Assembly: GCF_000738675.1 (NCBI RefSeq)
Contig: NZ_JPUX01000001.1
Location: 2,046,001-2,110,000 of the forward strand
DNA: 64,000 bases
Direction: 5' to 3'
Source: Serratia nematodiphila DZ0503SBS1
GTDB lineage: Bacteria; Pseudomonadota; Gammaproteobacteria; Enterobacterales; Enterobacteriaceae
Position numbers and translations under genes: made by a program. Positions within the stretch are counted from its first letter, which is position 1. Every line of letters begins with the position of its first letter. Of the stretch, positions 60,803-64,000 are shown one piece after another. The notes under the pieces were generated by a model. It was not told where the DNA came from, did no database searches, and was given only the letters and a program-made list of their open reading frames with translations.

Positions 60803-61375
60803 ATGAGCGAGCAGGAAAAAGACTTTTTTGAACAGGCGATGGCGGACGTGGTGCCGCTGGCGAGCAGGCGGCAGACGCTGTACCTCAAGCCGCAGGAGAC
60901 GGTGGACAAAAGCGCGCGGCGCGAAGCACAGCGGCTGCGGCAGGAAAACTTCCTCAGCACCGATTTTCTCGAGGTGATCCCCTGCGAACAGCCGCTGGAG
61001 TTCAAAGGGGAAGGCATTCAGCAGGGCGTGCTGGACAAGCTGCGCAACGGACGTTACCCGCCGCAGGCGTCGCTGAACCTGCTGCGTCAGCCGGTTGAAG
61101 CCAGCCGGCAGGCGCTGTTTCGCTTCATCGTGCAGGCGGAGGCGCAAAACCTGCGTTCGCTGCTGATCGTGCATGGCCGCGGGCGGCAGAACGACAGCCA
61201 TCCGAATATCGTGCGCAGTTACGTCGCCAAATGGCTGGCGCAGTTTGAACAGGTGCAGGCGTTTTGCCGCGCCTTACCGCGCGACGGCGGCGAGGGTGCC
61301 TGCTACGTCACGCTGCGTAAATCGGCGCAGGCCAGGGCGGAAAACTTTGAGCGCCACGCCAAGCGTAGCCGTTGA
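60803..61375 (+). CDS. smrA: Smr-domain DNA/RNA endonuclease SmrA
   Basis: Nicking endonuclease with a C-terminal Smr domain, 190 residues (E. coli SmrA/YdaL 187). Family motifs: LDLR-type position replaced in this family by RYPPQASLNLLRQP, and the HGRG signature in LLIVHGRGRQNDSHPN, then SYVAKWLAQ. The ATG at 60803 has GAGAGG upstream and fits E. coli. Confidence 0.92.
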   Translation: MSEQEKDFFEQAMADVVPLASRRQTLYLKPQETVDKSARREAQRLRQENFLSTDFLEVIPCEQPLEFKGEGIQQGVLDKLRNGRYPPQASLNLLRQPVEASRQALFRFIVQAEAQNLRSLLIVHGRGRQNDSHPNIVRSYVAKWLAQFEQVQAFCRALPRDGGEGACYVTLRKSAQARAENFERHAKRSR

Positions 61376-61389
61376 AAGGATTGCCGAAA

Positions 61390-61418
61390 TAAAATGGCCG
61401 GCGATAGACGCCGGCCAT
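61390..61418 (-). terminator. Terminator after the DoxX-family gene
   Basis: ATGGCCGGCG/CGCCGGCCAT stem (61394-61418) followed on the minus strand by TTTTATTTC. Between convergent smrA and the DoxX gene. Confidence 0.85.
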
Positions 61419-61425
61419 CGATGAA

Positions 61426-61839
61426 TTATTTATTAAATATTTTATAGTCCAGCGAATAACGGCCGGCGCCGGTCATCGCCAGCAACAGCAAACCACCAAT
61501 GATGCTGATGTTTTTAAAGAAGTTGATTTCGTTGCCCATCATTTCCATACCGGTCATTTTCCAGAACGGATGGCCGATAAACGCGGTGCCCAAAACATAG
61601 AGGGCGAAAATGACCGCGATAGGGCGAGTAAACAGGCCGAGAATAAGCGCGATGCCGAAAATAAACTCCACCACCACGGCAACGATCGCCGCCAAATAAG
61701 GCATCGGCGTGCCGTAACCTTCCATCGCCGTGACGGTCGCACCGAAGTTGACCAGTTTCATCCAGCCGAAAATGATAAACAGAATCATCAGCAATATGCG
61801 GGACAGCAGAATTACGCCGTCTTTTGAGCTATCACCCAT
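61426..61839 (-). CDS. DoxX-family inner-membrane protein
   Basis: A 137-residue protein with four hydrophobic helices of the DoxX type: RILLMILFIIFGWMKLVNFG, LAAIVAVVVEFIFGIALILG, IAVIFALYVLGTAFIGHPFW and NISIIGGLLLLAMTGAGR. The ATG at 61839 has AAGGAG six bases upstream; an earlier ATG at 61857 lacks one. Relatives include YphA and YqjF; a role in thiosulfate or redox metabolism is known for some members only. Confidence 0.87.
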   Translation of the reverse strand: MGDSSKDGVILLSRILLMILFIIFGWMKLVNFGATVTAMEGYGTPMPYLAAIVAVVVEFIFGIALILGLFTRPIAVIFALYVLGTAFIGHPFWKMTGMEMMGNEINFFKNISIIGGLLLLAMTGAGRYSLDYKIFNK

Positions 61840-61980
61840 TTCGAACTCCTTAGCCACTGTCGGAATTATGTTGTCTTACTGTATAAAGATTAGAACAATT
61901 TACGTTTTTTTCTAGCGGCGACGGGCGGTTGCGCCACTTTTTTCGATGGGCGAGACGCGTGGTGAAGCCGGCGGTATTGC

Positions 61981-61988
61981 CTATACTT
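61981..61988 (+). promoter_or_regulatory. Sigma-S-like -10 element for yjdI
   Basis: CTATACTT within GCCTATACTTGA agrees with the core of the RpoS -10 consensus, 43 bases before the yjdI start. TTTTTTC tracts lie further upstream. Single-element evidence, so tentative. Confidence 0.4.
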
Positions 61989-62031
61989 GACTCTGGAGCA
62001 AAAACAATAAAACAGGCAATGTGAGGCCATG

Positions 62032-62262
62032 ATGGATGAGGAATTGACCGCCGCCGGTTACCGCCGTTATTCCGGTGATAAGATTGACGTTTATTTTAAC
62101 AGTGCAGTTTGCCGCCATTCCGCCAACTGCGTGCATGGCAACGCGGCTATTTTTACCTTGAATCGCCGCCCGTGGATTATGCCGGACAATGCCGACGTGG
62201 CCGAAGTGAAACGCGTTATCGATACTTGCCCCAGCGGCGCACTGAAATATAGGGAGAAATAA
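62032..62262 (+). CDS. yjdI: YjdI-family (4Fe-4S)-binding protein
   Basis: A 76-residue protein with the YjdI pattern: three cysteines in C-R-H-S-A-N-C and a fourth ahead of the end in [10 protein letters not shown], the spacing of the divergent mono-cluster Fer4_19 domain. The second of two adjacent ATGs is favoured because GAGG is then five bases away. Two bases separate its stop from yjdJ. The yjdI-yjdJ pair is conserved in E. coli. Function unknown. Confidence 0.9.
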   Translation: MDEELTAAGYRRYSGDKIDVYFNSAVCRHSANCVHGNAAIFTLNRRPWIMPDNADVAEVKRVIDTCPSGALKYREK

Positions 62263-62263
62263 T

Positions 62264-62542
62264 ATGGATCATAAAATACTGGCGGACGACAAGCGTTTTT
62301 ATATCAATGACGAGCACGGCAAGCTGATCGCCGAGATCTCTTTCGTGCCGAGCGGTGACAAGCTGACCATTATCGATCACACCTGGGTGGATGAGTCATT
62401 GAAGGGGCAGGGCGTCGGCAAAAAGCTGGTGGCGCTGGTGGTGGAGAAAATGCGCGCGGAGCAGCGCAAAATCATTCCGCTGTGCCCGTTCGCCAAGCAT
62501 GAGTTTGATACCACGCCAGCCTATCAGGACATTCGCGCCTGA
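62264..62542 (+). CDS. yjdJ: YjdJ-family GNAT-like N-acetyltransferase
   Basis: A 92-residue minimal GNAT of the YjdJ/NAT_SF Gcn5-like class. The acetyl-CoA loop is [20 protein letters not shown] (Q-x-x-G-x-G/A) and the C-terminal CPFAKHEF segment is typical of this group. GGGAGAAATAAT precedes the ATG. It is cotranscribed with yjdI. Confidence 0.9.
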   Translation: MDHKILADDKRFYINDEHGKLIAEISFVPSGDKLTIIDHTWVDESLKGQGVGKKLVALVVEKMRAEQRKIIPLCPFAKHEFDTTPAYQDIRA

Positions 62543-62576
62543 GGCGATAACGGGGCGCGGGGCGCGCCCCGAGCGT

Positions 62577-62759
62577 TCAGCAGACGCCGAAATCGCCGTC
62601 TTCGTGGTACAGCGCCACCTCGCTGGCCTGCACCTCCGTGCGCTGCTCTTTACCCAGTTCATTCCAGCTGCAAACCAGGGTTTCGCCGTCGATCGCCACC
62701 ACGGTCATCTTTGGGCCGCCGGTGGTGCGTTGTACAAAATCACCGATATTGAATGCCAT
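62577..62759 (-). CDS. DUF2158 (YodC-like) small protein
   Basis: A 60-residue protein resembling E. coli YodC: an N-terminal FNIGDFVQRTTGGPKMTVV (the G-G-P-x-M-x-V pattern) then VCSWNELGKEQ and a short C-terminus. An SH3-like beta barrel is expected. GGAGGAACGC precedes the ATG at 62759. Function unknown. Confidence 0.83.
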   Translation of the reverse strand: MAFNIGDFVQRTTGGPKMTVVAIDGETLVCSWNELGKEQRTEVQASEVALYHEDGDFGVC

Positions 62760-62879
62760 GCGTTCCTCCACAACAGATTAAACCTCACCTATTGATAACA
62801 CAGAATGGCGCTACCGTTGGCAGATGTTTCGTTATGTATTAACTTATACAGCGATTATCACCAGGGAGAGCAGACTAAC

Positions 62880-63395
62880 ATGCCGGGATTATTGATGTTT
62901 TATGTGGGCGGTACGGCGCCGGGCGCCAATATTGAGTTGCACGACGTGCAGTTCGCGGCGGCGGATCGGCCGGATGAGGCGTATCCACTGCTGCGCGAAA
63001 AGTGGTTCGGCGATAAGCGCAAGGTGCATGTCGACGGCTATGCGCGCATCGACTGGGCGGACGGTTACGACGTGAGCCTGGAGCCTGCGCCGTTCGCCGG
63101 TGAAGAGAAGCTGTTTTTCGTTAACGTGGGCGGTTACCGCAGCGATGAGCTGGCGGAACTGCACCAGTTCGGCCTGTTCGTGGCGCGCTCCGCCGACGAG
63201 GCGAAAGACAAAGCCAAACGGGCGCTGCTGACCGATAGCGCGAAGCAGCACAAGGATGACCTGGCCGAGGTGGACGACTGCCTGCTGCTGCAGGCGCTGC
63301 AGGGTTATCACGTTCATCTGCGGGCCAACCCGCACGGCAAACCGGCCCGGCCGCTGTGGCAGGGGTATCTGCCGATTGGCGAACCCGCGTTATAA
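62880..63395 (+). CDS. DUF1543 domain protein
   Basis: A 171-residue cytoplasmic protein with two copies of a DUF1543-like pattern: LLMFYVGGTAPGANIELHDVQF with a first ferredoxin-like repeat, and FFVNVGGYRSDELAELHQFG as the second. Start at 62880 with AGGGAG upstream; an in-frame upstream ATG at 62805 is less likely. Function unknown. Its stop overlaps the stop of the convergent LysR gene. Confidence 0.85.
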   Translation: MPGLLMFYVGGTAPGANIELHDVQFAAADRPDEAYPLLREKWFGDKRKVHVDGYARIDWADGYDVSLEPAPFAGEEKLFFVNVGGYRSDELAELHQFGLFVARSADEAKDKAKRALLTDSAKQHKDDLAEVDDCLLLQALQGYHVHLRANPHGKPARPLWQGYLPIGEPAL

Positions 63396-64000
63396 CGCCG
63401 CCAGCGCCTGCAGCTGTTGCCGCAACCAGCGGCAGGCCTCCGGCCGGCCGTTCTTGCGGTGCAGGTAGATTTTAATCTGATACGGCGGCACCGGAAACGG
63501 CAGGGGGTGGATATCCAGCGCCGCCGCCTGCCGCAATTTTTGCGCGGCGTAGCGCGGCATGCTCATCACCAGTTCGCTGTCGGCGACGATGAACGGCGCT
63601 CCCAGCAGCGAAGGCGTGCGGATGGCGATATCGCGCTGCAGCCCCAGCTTATCGAGCTGGTAGTCAATGACGCCGCGCTGTTCGTTCCACGGCGTCACCA
63701 CCAGATGGCGCGCCCGCAGATAGTTTTCCAGCGTCAGTTCGCCGTATTTTACGCTGAAGGCGGGTGAACAAATCGCCACATACTCATCCTCCAGCCAGCT
63801 CACCTCGTCGATCTCCGGGTAGCTTTCGCCGTCGGTTTCGGTAAAGCCCAGCGCGAAGTCGATGCGCCCCGCCAACAGATCGTTCAATGCCACCTTGCGC
63901 TCGGAATAGCGCAGCTGGAACGACAGCCCCGGCGCCAGGCGCTGCATCTGCGCCATCAGCGCGGGAAACACCGCGAAGGCGGTGTAATCGGTAATGGCGA
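63390..64000 (-). CDS. LysR-family transcriptional regulator, C-terminal part (5' end outside window)
   Basis: The frame is open from the stop at 63392 through base 64000, giving about 203 residues of the effector-binding domain (PALMAQMQRLAPGLSFQLRY; ADSELVMSMPRYAAQKL). The helix-turn-helix lies beyond the window. The TDYTAFAVFPALM start of this stretch matches the first strand of LTTR ligand domains. Target unknown. Confidence 0.87.
   Translation of the reverse strand, partial: AITDYTAFAVFPALMAQMQRLAPGLSFQLRYSERKVALNDLLAGRIDFALGFTETDGESYPEIDEVSWLEDEYVAICSPAFSVKYGELTLENYLRARHLVVTPWNEQRGVIDYQLDKLGLQRDIAIRTPSLLGAPFIVADSELVMSMPRYAAQKLRQAAALDIHPLPFPVPPYQIKIYLHRKNGRPEACRWLRQQLQALAAL

Overview
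The window is enterobacterial chromosome, most likely from the Serratia marcescens group. The 16S gene has the variable-region sequence I associate with that group, coding GC is high, and most genes are close relatives of E. coli genes in E. coli-like order. No phage, plasmid or CRISPR locus is visible. The only mobile element recognised is one IS200/IS605-type insertion.

Layout. (1) 1-13.4 kb: the block next to ldcC in E. coli (tilS, rof, yaeP, yaeQ, arfB, nlpE, proS, trmO, rcsF, metNIQ, gmhB). Here a CadA-type lysine decarboxylase and dtpC occupy the ldcC position, and a small cytochrome c follows tilS. (2) 13.4-19.7 kb: a complete rRNA operon (P1, P2, boxA, 16S, tRNA-Glu(TTC), 23S, 5S, T1 and T2), with the insertion sequence lodged between the two terminators. 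(3) 19.9-28 kb: the block beside rrnG in E. coli (kgtP, pssA, patZ, tapT, trxC, yfiF). The rRNA operon therefore joins two regions that are far apart in E. coli. (4) 28-40 kb: emrB, emrA, an added outer-membrane efflux lipoprotein, emrR, ygaH, ygaZ, an MFS gene with a LysR regulator, then proX, proW and proV. (5) 40-48.2 kb: genes absent from this position in E. coli, between proV and nrdF: a CitAB/DcuSR-type two-component system divergent from a 2-hydroxycarboxylate transporter, a patatin-like phospholipase, an exported MBL-fold hydrolase, an SDR, a DUF1289 protein and a ParDE-type toxin-antitoxin pair. (6) 48.2-52 kb: nrdHIEF behind a promoter with two NrdR-type boxes. (7) 52-64 kb: a mosaic of small operons: an AhpD-like gene with a divergent MocR regulator, elaB, asr with a ydgU-like small membrane gene, LysR/MFS/NTF2-like genes, yhhS, smrA, a DoxX protein, yjdIJ and several small conserved proteins. 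It ends in a LysR gene cut by the window edge.

Functional themes are acid stress (cadA-dtpC, asr), osmotic stress (proVWX), envelope surveillance (nlpE, rcsF), drug export (emrRAB), methionine uptake under MetJ, and deoxyribonucleotide supply under NrdR. No clearly undescribed system emerges. The best leads are the insertion inside the rRNA terminator region, the rRNA operon as a rearrangement junction, the 8-kb block between proV and nrdF, and a patatin leader hairpin that would mask its ribosome binding site. Family assignments are from memory of protein sequences; no database search was run.
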